Assembly: GCA_023954375.1 (NCBI GenBank)
Contig: JAMLIC010000048.1
Span: forward strand, 1 to 64,000
Direction: 5' to 3'
DNA length: 64,000 nt
Origin: Planctomycetota bacterium
GTDB taxonomy: Bacteria; Planctomycetota; J058
Shown: positions 15,302 through 29,312 of the stretch, piece after piece
Layout: every line of letters starts with the position of its first letter
Numbering within the stretch: the first letter of the stretch is position 1
Program-made: the position numbers and the translations under genes
Notes under the pieces: generated by a model
What the model was told of the DNA's origin: nothing
The model's input: only the letters and a program-made list of their open reading frames with translations
Database searches by the model: none

Positions 15302-17592
15302 GTGGTGCAGATCGGGCGCTACCAGACCGAGCGCGAGCTGGGCCGCGGCGGCATGGGGATCGTCTACGCCGCGCGCGACCCCGAGGGGCGGGCGGTCGCC
15401 GTCAAGCTGCTCAAGCCGGGCACCGCGTCGCGCGAGCGGCGCTTCCAGCGCGAGGTCGAGGCGCTCGTGCGCCTGCGCCACGAGGGGCTCGTGCGGCTCC
15501 TCGACGCGGGCGACCACCACGGCTGGCCGTTCCTGGTCACTGAGCTGGTCGAGGGCGAGTCGCTCGAGGAGCGGCTCGCGCGCGACGGGCCGCTCGACGC
15601 GGCCCTGGCGGTCGCCCTGGCGCGCGACGTCGCGCGCGGGCTGGCGCACGCGCACGCGCAGGGGGTGCTCCACCGCGACGTCAAGCCGAGCAACGTGCTG
15701 ATCGACCGCGAGAGGCGGGGGCGGCTGATCGACTTCGGCCTCACCCGGGACACGGCCGGCCCCGGCAGCCTGACCCACAGCGGCCAGCTCCTCGGCACCC
15801 CCGGCTTCTGGTCGCCCGAGCAGGCGCGCGGCGACCGCGGGGCGGTCGGCCCGGCGACGGACGTCTACGGCGTGGGCGCCACGCTCTACGCCGCGCTCAC
15901 GCGCGAGCCGCCGGCGACCGGGGACACCCTGCACGAGCTGCTCGTGGCGACGACGGAGCGGCCGCCGACGCCGCCCTCGAGCCTGCGCGCGGACGTCGAC
16001 CGCGCGCTGGAGGCCCTGTGCCTGCGCGCCCTGGCCAAGGACCCGGCCGCGCGCTTCCCCTCGGCCGAGGCGCTGGCCGACGCGCTCGACGCCTGGCTGG
16101 CGCGGGGGCGGGGCGACGGCGGCCCGCCGCGGCGGACGGCCACCCTGGCCGCGGGCGCGGTCGCGGCGGTCGCGCTCGCCGGCGCCGCAGCGTGGGCGAG
16201 CGCCGGCCGGACGGCCGACCCCGCGGCGTCGCCGCCGGTCGTCGAGGCCCCGGCGCCGCCGGTCGTCGAGGCGCCGCCGCCGGCCGCGCCGACGCCGGCC
16301 GAGGTCGCCGCCGACCACGCGCGGCGCGGGCGCGAGCGCCTGGCGGCCCGCGACTGGGCGGGCGCGCGCGCGGCCTTCGACGAGGCGCTCGCGGCCGACG
16401 CGCGGCACGCGCCGGCCCTCGTCGGCCGCGCGCGGGCGCGGATCGGGCTGGGCGACGTCGACGGCGCCCTCGCCGACGCCGACGCGGCGGTGGAGCGCGC
16501 GCCGGACGACCCCGACGCCTGGTACGCGCGCGGCGACGCGCGGGCGCGCCTCGGCGTCGACGAGGAGACCGAGGAGCGGGCCCTGGCTGACTTCCGCCGC
16601 GCCCTGGCCCTCGACCCTGGACATCCGGAAGCCCTCGAGGCGCGCGGCTGGTTCCGCTTCAACACGCGCGACCAGCTCGAGGGCGCGCTCGAGGACTTCA
16701 CGCGCGCCCTCGACCGCGGCCCGCGACCGAGCGCGCTGGCCAGGCGCGGCATGGCGCGCGTGCACCAGGGCGACCGCTCCGGGGGCCCCGGCCCGCGCCC
16801 CCCCCCGCGCGCCCCCGCGCCCCGCCCCCGCCCCCCCCCCCCCCCCCCCCGCGGCTCTACTTCGAGGAGGGGGAGCTGCGGCTGGCGCTGGCCGACCTCG
16901 ACCGCGCGGTCGCCCTCGAGCCGCACGGGAGCCACCTCCACCTGCGCGGGATGGTCAAGCGCGACCTCGGCGACCTCGAGGGCGCCGAGCGGGACCTCGT
17001 GCGGGTGGCGGAGGGCGAGGACCCCCTGCCGCTCCACTGGCGGCAGGTGGGCGACCTGCGCCAGGCGCGCGGCGACCTCGAGGGGGCGGAGGAGGCGTAC
17101 GGCCGGGCGCTCGAGGGCGCGCCGCGCGCGCCCGCCTACTGGGTGGCCCGCGGCGGCGTCCGCGCGCAGCGCGGCGACCTCGCCGGCGCCCGCACGGACT
17201 TCGACCAGGCGATCGCGGTCGCCCCCCGCGAAGGGATCGGCTGGTTCGCGCGAGGCAACCTCCATTACGCGCGCGGCGACGCGGCGGCCGCCCTCGACGA
17301 CTGGGCCCGCGCCGCCGACCTCGACCCCGATGACCCCTGGCCGCCCTACAACGTCGCCAGCGTCCTTCGTCAGCGCGGCGACCACGAGGCGGCCGCGCGG
17401 GAGTACGGCCGGGCGATCGACCGAGAGCCGGGCATGGCGCCGGCGCTCGCCGGCCGCGGGGCGGCCCGCGCCACCCTGGGCGACCGGGCCGGGGCGCGCG
17501 ACGACCTCAGGCGCGCGCTGGCGCTCCTGGCGCCCGGGGCGCCCGAGCGGCAGGAGGTGGAGGCGCTGCTCCGGTCCGTGTCGGACGAGTGA
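15302..17592 (+). CDS. Ser/Thr kinase with TPR tail, frameshifted in a poly-C tract
   Basis: Hanks-type kinase with a full active site: GRGGMG loop, Lys35 (AVAVK), HRDVKPSN (124-131), DFG (144-146). A single membrane segment near residues 280-300 and a Pro-rich linker lead to an extracytoplasmic TPR array. The frame is lost between about 16780 and 16850, where the sequence becomes almost pure C. The TPR array resumes in the next frame at about 16852 (LYFEEGELRLALADLDRAV) and runs to the stop at 17592. Corresponding positions of the flanking repeats are 104 bases apart, against 102 for one intact 34-residue unit. One TPR unit therefore seems to have been replaced by miscalled bases plus a 2-base length error. 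The start is GTG 15302 (or 15305). Confidence 0.8.
16785..16850. repeat. Poly-C / CG low-complexity tract with probable base-calling failure
   Basis: About 65 bases made almost only of C and G, ending in an unbroken run of about 21 C. They sit where coding sequence for one TPR unit is expected, and flanking codons are normal on both sides. This looks like sequence dropout rather than biology. Confidence 0.7.
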
Positions 17593-17749
17593 CCACCGGC
17601 CAAAGGTAACGCTGCGTCGCCCCGCGACGGGTCGTGGCGACCGCCGAGTCGCCGCAACTCTCGCCACGGCCTTGCCTCGTGCTGCCTACCTCCCCCCGCC
17701 TGGCCGGGGCGTTACGATTCGCCCTCCCGATCCCCAGGAGGACCGCCCT

Positions 17750-20335
17750 TTGGCCCGCCGAGCCCGCGCCGCGCGCACCCACGGGGGCCTGATCCGTCAG
17801 GCCTGGCCCGCCTCCGTGCGGAGAGTGCCCGCGGCCGAGCTGCGCTGGACGTGCCCGCTCCGGCCGCTGCAGGCCGCGATCGAGGCCGAGGAGCAGGCGG
17901 CCCGAGACGAGGCGCGGACGCTCGTCCGCCAGGTGCCCGACGCGCGCGCGCGGGCGCGGCTCCTCGCCCGGCGCCGCCTCACCGACCGGCCGGCCCTGGC
18001 GCTCGAGGAGATCGTCGGGCAGGAGCGCGCGATCGAGGCGATCCGCACCGGCCTCGAGACGGAGGCGCCCGGGTTCCACGTGTTCGTGTGCGGCGTCCCT
18101 GGGACCGGCCGCGAGGCGCTCGTGCGCGCCGCGGTGGCCCGGAGCACGCCGCCCCTGCCGCGCCCGCGCGACCGGCTCTACCTGGCCGACTTCGAGCACC
18201 CCGACCGCCCGCGGCTGGTCACGCTCCCGCGCGGCAAGGGGCGCCGGTTCCGGCGCGACCTCGACGACGTGCTCGCCGTCCTGCGCCGCGCGGTGCCGGC
18301 CGCCCTGAACCACGAGCTCCACGTCGCCCGCTGCGACCGCCTGCGCCGCCGCTGGGACATGCAGGCCGCGCGCCTGATCGAGGACCTCGCGGCGCACCTG
18401 CGCACCGAGGGGCTGATCGTCGGCGCGATCCCCGAGGGGTTCGGGACGCCCGAGCTGCGCATCGAGGACGAGACCGGCGAGCCGCTGACGCCGGCCGTGT
18501 TCGAGCGGCGGCTCGCGCAGCGCGGGCGCCGCGTCCCGAGGGAGCTCCGCCGGCGCGCGGCGGCCTACGCCGAGGCCAGGGCGAAGCTGGAGGAGGTCTC
18601 GGGCCAGGCGCGGGAGCTGGCCCGCAAGGGGACGCTCGCCGTGCGCAAGCTCGAGGGGCGCGTGGCGCGCGGCGTGGCGCAGGGCTTCGCCGACGACCTG
18701 GCGCGCGCCTACCCGACGAAGGCCGTGCGCCGCTGGCTGGACACGTTCCTGGAGGAGATCGGCGACGAGGTGGACCTGTTCCTCGAGCAGGCCCAGCGCG
18801 ACGAGGAGATCGGCAAGAACGGCGCCGAGCCCGAGCGCCGCGGCCCGGAGCAGGACGCGCTGGCGGTCTTCCGCGCGAACCTGTTCGTCGACGCGCGCGA
18901 GCACCCCGTCCCGCCGATCATCTTCGAGCCGAACCCCACCTACCAGAACCTGTTCGGCAGCCTGGACATGGGCGACCAGGGCCCGCCCGACCACCTGCGC
19001 CTGCGCGCGGGCTCGCTCCTGCAGGCCAACGGCGGCGTGCTGGTCGTCGATGCGGTCGAGCTGTTCCAGGACCCGACGGCCTGGCGGGCGCTGAAGCGCG
19101 CCGTGAAGTCGGGCTGGATCGAGGTGCAGCGCGCGGCCAACACGGGCGCGGGCGTCGCCATGCGGCCCGAGCCGATCCGCACCGCGTTCAAGCTGGTGGC
19201 GATCGGCTGGGAGGAGCTCCACGACCAGATGGCGGCCGTGGACCCCGACTTCCCCGAGGTGTTCAAGGTCAAGGTCCAGGTCGAGGACGAGCTCGTCCGC
19301 ACGCCGGAGGTCACGACGTCCATGGCCCGCGCGCTCCTGCGCGTGGCCCGACGCTCGAGCCTGCGCCCGCCGGACGCGTCGGCGCTGGGGCGGCTCCTCG
19401 AGCGCTCGGCGCGCCTCGCCGGACGCAACGACCGGCTCGCGCCGCGCTTCTCCGAGCTCGTCGACGTCCTGCAGGAGGCCGACCGCCTGGCGGCCCGCGC
19501 GCGGCGCGCGGCGATCAAGGGCGAGGACGTCGAGGCCGCCCTGGCCCAGCGCCGGCGGCGCGTCGACCTCGACGAGCGGCGGATCCAGGAGCAGATCGAG
19601 GACGAGGTCGTGCTCCTCGACGTCACCGGGCGGCGCGTCGGCATGGTCAACGCGCTCGTCGTCTACGACACGGGCGACCACGTCTTCGGCCGCCCGTGCC
19701 GCGTGACCGCCGCCGTCGGCGTGGGCAGGAAGGGCCTCGTCGACATCGAGCGCGAGGCGCGCCTCTCGGGCGACTCGCACCACAAGGGCGTGCAGATCCT
19801 CGCCGGCCTCCTGCACGAGCGCTTCGCGCAGGACAAGCCGCTCTGCCTCACGGCGACCGTGTGCTTCGAGCAGTCCTACGCCGAGGTCGACGGCGACTCG
19901 GCCAGCCTGGCCGAGACGATCTGCGTCCTCTCGGCGCTCGCGGACCTGCCCGTCGACCAGGGCTGGGCGGTCACCGGCTCGCTCAACCAGAAGGGCGAGG
20001 TCCAGCCGATCGGCGACGTCAACGAGAAGGTCGAGGGCTTCTACGAGGTGTGCCTCGCCCGCGGCCTCACCGGCCGCCAGGGCGTCGTCGTGCCCGAGGC
20101 CAACGTCCGCGACCTGATGCTCCGCGAGGACGTCGTGGAGGCCGTCGCGCGCGGGCGCTTCCACGTGGCCGCCGTGCGCACGCTCGACGAGGCGCTCGAG
20201 CTCCTCACGGGCGCGCCCGCCGGCGCCCGGCCGGGGCCGCTCCAGCCCTGGCCCGAGGGCACGGTCCACGCGCGCGCCGACGCGCGGCTGACCGCCTACG
20301 CGCGGGCGGTGCGGCGCTACGAGGCGCCCGAGTAG
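17750..20335 (+). CDS. Lon-like (S16) ATP-dependent protease, LonB/YcbZ type
   Basis: Predicted 861-residue AAA+ protease of the AAA_32 plus Lon_C type. The start is TTG 17750, preceded at eight bases by AGGAGG; the upstream open frame belongs to the damaged kinase gene. The Walker A region reads GVPGTGRE (about 115-122), with Arg where Lys is usual. A helical insertion follows, then FEPNPTYQNLFG and GGVLVVDAVELFQDP, typical of this family's ATPase part. The protease domain has the Ser-Lys dyad: Ser717 in DGDSASLA and Lys760 in NEKVEGFYE. Cytosolic protein turnover is the probable role. Start choice is moderately sure, family assignment strong. Confidence 0.9.
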   Translation: MARRARAARTHGGLIRQAWPASVRRVPAAELRWTCPLRPLQAAIEAEEQAARDEARTLVRQVPDARARARLLARRRLTDRPALALEEIVGQERAIEAIRTGLETEAPGFHVFVCGVPGTGREALVRAAVARSTPPLPRPRDRLYLADFEHPDRPRLVTLPRGKGRRFRRDLDDVLAVLRRAVPAALNHELHVARCDRLRRRWDMQAARLIEDLAAHLRTEGLIVGAIPEGFGTPELRIEDETGEPLTPAVFERRLAQRGRRVPRELRRRAAAYAEARAKLEEVSGQARELARKGTLAVRKLEGRVARGVAQGFADDLARAYPTKAVRRWLDTFLEEIGDEVDLFLEQAQRDEEIGKNGAEPERRGPEQDALAVFRANLFVDAREHPVPPIIFEPNPTYQNLFGSLDMGDQGPPDHLRLRAGSLLQANGGVLVVDAVELFQDPTAWRALKRAVKSGWIEVQRAANTGAGVAMRPEPIRTAFKLVAIGWEELHDQMAAVDPDFPEVFKVKVQVEDELVRTPEVTTSMARALLRVARRSSLRPPDASALGRLLERSARLAGRNDRLAPRFSELVDVLQEADRLAARARRAAIKGEDVEAALAQRRRRVDLDERRIQEQIEDEVVLLDVTGRRVGMVNALVVYDTGDHVFGRPCRVTAAVGVGRKGLVDIEREARLSGDSHHKGVQILAGLLHERFAQDKPLCLTATVCFEQSYAEVDGDSASLAETICVLSALADLPVDQGWAVTGSLNQKGEVQPIGDVNEKVEGFYEVCLARGLTGRQGVVVPEANVRDLMLREDVVEAVARGRFHVAAVRTLDEALELLTGAPAGARPGPLQPWPEGTVHARADARLTAYARAVRRYEAPE

Positions 20336-20341
20336 CGCCGA

Positions 20342-20608
20342 TCAGGCGAGCGCGCGCGCGAGCAGCGCGAACGGCGCGAGCAGGTCGATCAGGTCGTCGG
20401 TGCTCTTCGCCGTGATCAGGTCCTGCAGCTCGGCGTCGGTGCGGTGGCGGGACGCCTCGTGCTCCGCGTGGGCGCCCTCCGGCTCGACGCTCGCCACGTC
20501 GCAGGTCCGGGCGTGGAGCTGCATCGAGGCGAGGACGAGCGCCTCGAGCTCGGCGCGGTCCCTGTCGTGGAGCTTCCGTCGGATGTCGTCCAGGTTCGCC
20601 GGCTTCAT
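20342..20608 (-). CDS. Small hypothetical protein
   Basis: Unrecognised 88-residue, mostly helical protein with a Leu-rich C-terminus (DDLIDLLAPFALLARALA) and a His/Glu-rich middle (GAHAEHEASRHR). Its ATG (20608) overlaps the stop of the upstream minus-strand membrane-protein gene by four bases (ATGA), so the pair is probably co-translated. It ends six bases from the convergent Lon-like gene. Confidence 0.65.
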   Translation of the reverse strand: MKPANLDDIRRKLHDRDRAELEALVLASMQLHARTCDVASVEPEGAHAEHEASRHRTDAELQDLITAKSTDDLIDLLAPFALLARALA

Positions 20609-21051
20609 CGGTGCTCCTCACCCCCCGTCGTCCGCCGCTCCCCGGCCCCGGCGCGCGCCGGCGGCTCCGGATGCGCGCGGCGCTCGTGCTCGTGGCGCTC
20701 GTGCTCGTGGAGGCTCCGCGCGAGGTCGCGCCGCTCCTCCTCGCCCCAGGCGGTCGACAGGCCGGCGACGAGGTACGGGATCGCGTAGAAGATCGCCAGG
20801 AGGACGGCGACGATCAGCAGCCGGGCGTCGTGCACGACGCTCGTCACGAGCACGCCGACGAGCACCAGCCAGAACGCCCAGTGGACGAGCGCGCGCGAGG
20901 CCGCCCGCTCGGCGGCGCCCTCCGCGTGGCGGATCGCCGCGTCGCGCTCGGGCCCCTCGAGCTCGCGCTCGGCGCGCTCGAGCGCCTCGTCCTGGTCGTG
21001 CGGCTCACGCGCATCCGCCGCGCCGGTCCGCGGCTCGGTGTCGCAGTTCAT
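20605..21051 (-). CDS. Two-TM hypothetical membrane protein
   Basis: A 148-residue protein with a charged cytosolic N-terminus (Glu/Arg-rich, about residues 1-55) and two membrane spans (about 57-72 and 78-98: WAFWLVLVGVLVTSVV and LLIVAVLLAIFYAIPYLVAG). The C-terminal tail is rich in His, Glu and Arg (HEHERHEHERR) and could bind metal, but this is not established. It is translationally coupled to the small downstream gene. No family recognised. Confidence 0.65.
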   Translation of the reverse strand: MNCDTEPRTGAADAREPHDQDEALERAERELEGPERDAAIRHAEGAAERAASRALVHWAFWLVLVGVLVTSVVHDARLLIVAVLLAIFYAIPYLVAGLSTAWGEEERRDLARSLHEHERHEHERRAHPEPPARAGAGERRTTGGEEHR

Positions 21052-21180
21052 CGCGCCTCCTCGGCACGCACGCGCAACCGATGCGCCGGCCGAGCGCCTT
21101 GCTGGAGCCGCCCGCGGCGGGACGAGGCGGGCCCGGGCGGGCGCCCGCGACCGGCCCCGGCGGCCCCCCCAAGACGGAGG

Positions 21181-22551
21181 TTACCCGAGGGTCACCGTCC
21201 GCTCGCGCGCCGGCGGCCGGCCCGCGCAGCCGAGCACGGTGCAGCCCCCGGCCTCCGCCAGGCAGTCCCGGTGATGCGCGGTGTCGCACACCGGGCAGGC
21301 CTCGACGGCGTCGTCGCCCAGCGCGTCGCGGCAGAAGGGGCAGACGACGTGGTCGTCGACCGACCAGGCGTGCACCGCGCGCACGACCCCACCCACGCGC
21401 ACCTGCACGCCGGCGCGCGGCAAGAGCGGGACCAGGCGCCGCATGGCGTCCAGCACGCTCGCGACCGAGCCCCAGCTCGCGGCGTAGTCGGTCTCGAGGA
21501 CGCGGGTCGCGACGAGCCAGCCGTCGCGGACCTCGAGCGACCGCAGGCGCACGAGGCCGAAAAGGTGACTCACGGCCGCGCCAGCGGCGGCGGCCTGCGC
21601 CCCGGCGCGGCCGGCGAGCGAGCGCGCCTCGTCGGCGTCGAGCGCCAGGCGCCCCGTGACCCCGGGCGCGGCGAGGCGGAGCGTGAGCGCGGTCCGCGGG
21701 AAGACGCCGATCGGCTCGGGGTCGGCGGACAGCTCGAGGCGGACCTCGTCGTCCTGGTCGCGGCCCGCGATCACGACCCCGGCCTCGGTGCGCTCCGCCC
21801 GCCCCCCGAGGGCCGCGGCCAGGGCGGCGACCCGGCGCGGGTCGAGCTGCAGCGCGAGCACGCCGGGGAGCGACGGCGGCTTGCAGCCAGCCGCGCACGT
21901 GCCGCGGCCCCGGAGGCACCGCTCGTGCTCGGCGAGGTCGCAGGTCGGGCACGCGCGGACGTCCGGCTCGGTCGGGTCGAGCGGCTGGCGACAGGTGGCG
22001 CAGGCCCAGCCGTCGTCGAGCGGTCGGGCCAGCGCGGCGCGCGAGGCGCCGCCGGCGGTGAGCGTCACCTGCGCGCGCTCGAGGAGCGCGGCCGTCTCGC
22101 CGAGGGCGCCGAGCACGCCGCCGATCGACCTGGCGGTCAGCCCGTAGTCCGTGAGCGGCCGGGTGAGCGTCAGCCAGCCCGCCGCCACCTGGACGGGCGG
22201 CGCGGCGAGCGCCGCCAGCGGGTGGGCCCGCGCGAGCTGGCGCACGAGGTCGGGCCCGAGGGTCCGGTCGGGGCCGTCCACCCGGACGCGGAAGACGAGC
22301 TCGGCCGGCGCACGCCGCACCTCGACCCGCCGCCCGCCGCACCGGCCGGCGAGGACGCGCGCGTCGGGCTCGTTCGTGACCGTGGCGCCCTCGACGAGGT
22401 CGCGCACGGGCCGGAGCGGCCACGTCTGGTCATGGTTGGCGGGCTCGCCGCCGAACTCGCGGCGGACGAGGTCGTAGACGATCCAGCCCAGGGCGCCGAA
22501 GACGCCCAGCAGGAGCAGGACCTTCAGGAGCTCGACCGAGTTGGCTGCCAC
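21181..22551 (-). CDS. Membrane-anchored protein with two prokaryotic RING-finger domains
   Basis: A 456-residue protein with an N-terminal membrane anchor (about residues 9-28). It has two similar halves. Each carries an alpha/beta module (GWLTLTRPLTDYGL against GWLVATRVLETDYA) followed by a zinc-binding finger. The fingers lie at about 184-223 (CATC...CPTC...H..C...C...C) and 404-442 (CPFC...CPVC..AHHRDC...GGCTVLGC). The second closely fits the Prok-RING_1 pattern as I know it; the first has the same Cys/His spacing. RING fingers can act as ubiquitin-ligase adaptors in eukaryotes; the role of bacterial ones is unproven. No ubiquitin-like gene lies nearby. Confidence 0.75.
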   Translation of the reverse strand: MAANSVELLKVLLLLGVFGALGWIVYDLVRREFGGEPANHDQTWPLRPVRDLVEGATVTNEPDARVLAGRCGGRRVEVRRAPAELVFRVRVDGPDRTLGPDLVRQLARAHPLAALAAPPVQVAAGWLTLTRPLTDYGLTARSIGGVLGALGETAALLERAQVTLTAGGASRAALARPLDDGWACATCRQPLDPTEPDVRACPTCDLAEHERCLRGRGTCAAGCKPPSLPGVLALQLDPRRVAALAAALGGRAERTEAGVVIAGRDQDDEVRLELSADPEPIGVFPRTALTLRLAAPGVTGRLALDADEARSLAGRAGAQAAAAGAAVSHLFGLVRLRSLEVRDGWLVATRVLETDYAASWGSVASVLDAMRRLVPLLPRAGVQVRVGGVVRAVHAWSVDDHVVCPFCRDALGDDAVEACPVCDTAHHRDCLAEAGGCTVLGCAGRPPARERTVTLG

Positions 22552-22592
22552 GCCCTGACCCTAGCAGCGGCGGCGTGGCCGGGCCCGCTCGA

Positions 22593-28594
<6,002 letters not shown>

Positions 28595-28598
<4 letters not shown>

Positions 28599-29227
28599 GT
28601 GAGCTCCTGCCACGTGTCCAGGTCCCCGCTGAGCGCCACGAACGTGGCCCGGAAGGCCTCGCGCGCGCGCGTGAGGCGCGACTCGACCGCCTTCTCCGTG
28701 AGCCCCAGCGCCCCCGCGATCGCCCGCACGCTCAGGCCGCGGACGTACTTCGCCTCGAGCGCCTCGCGGTGCTGGTCGGGGAGCTGGGCCATGGTCGCGT
28801 TGACCAGGTCGCGCGTCTCCTCGCGCTCGAGGTGGTCGTCGCCGAGCGGCGACGAGTCGAGCCGCGCGTAGACCGCGAGCAGCTCCTCGTCGAGGCGCTC
28901 CCACGCCGCGTCGAGCCGCGCGCCCGGCCGCTCCCTCGCCAGCACCCGGCGCACCTCGTTGCGCGCGAGCCCGCGCAGCCACGGGCCGATGTCGCCCTGG
29001 CTGCGCGCGGGGTCATAGCGCTCGAGGTCGCGCAAGGCCCGGAGCACGGTCTCCTGCACGACCTCCTCGCACAGCTCCCGCTGCCGCCCGACCCGGTAGA
29101 AGCAGAAGCGGTAGAGCGGCACCAGCGCCCAGGCCGTGAACCGCGCCACCGCGGCCTCGTCGCCCCGGAGCGCCCGCGCTCGCCACACCGCGTCGAAGGC
29201 TGTCCCCACCGGCGCTCCGGCCTCCAC
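28595..29227 (-). CDS. ECF-type RNA polymerase sigma factor
   Basis: Extracytoplasmic-function sigma factor of 210 residues. The sigma-2 region covers about residues 28-95 (FTAWALVPLYRFCFYRVG, EEVVQETVLRALRDLERYD). The sigma-4 region covers about 140-198, with the helix-turn-helix LSVRAIAGALGLTEKAVESRLTRARE in overlapping pieces. The intervening linker is longer than usual and acidic. The start is ATG 29227. Its TGA overlaps the ATG of the giant FecR/VIT membrane protein, an arrangement typical of a sigma factor and its regulator. Target promoters cannot be read from this window. Confidence 0.9.
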
Positions 29228-29312
29228 CTTCCCATGTCGCGCCGGTCGGCCGATCCTTCGCCCGGGTGCGCCGTTGACGCCGGCGGCGCTCGAGCCGCAG
29301 CAGGTTGCGCCG

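Noticed and set aside
15302..20335. A single open frame appearing to fuse the Ser/Thr kinase to the Lon-like protease
   Set aside because: Between about 16790 and 17750 this frame is Arg/Pro/Ser-rich nonsense, while the next frame encodes clean TPR units and ends with a stop at 17592. The protease has its own TTG and AGGAGG at 17737-17752.
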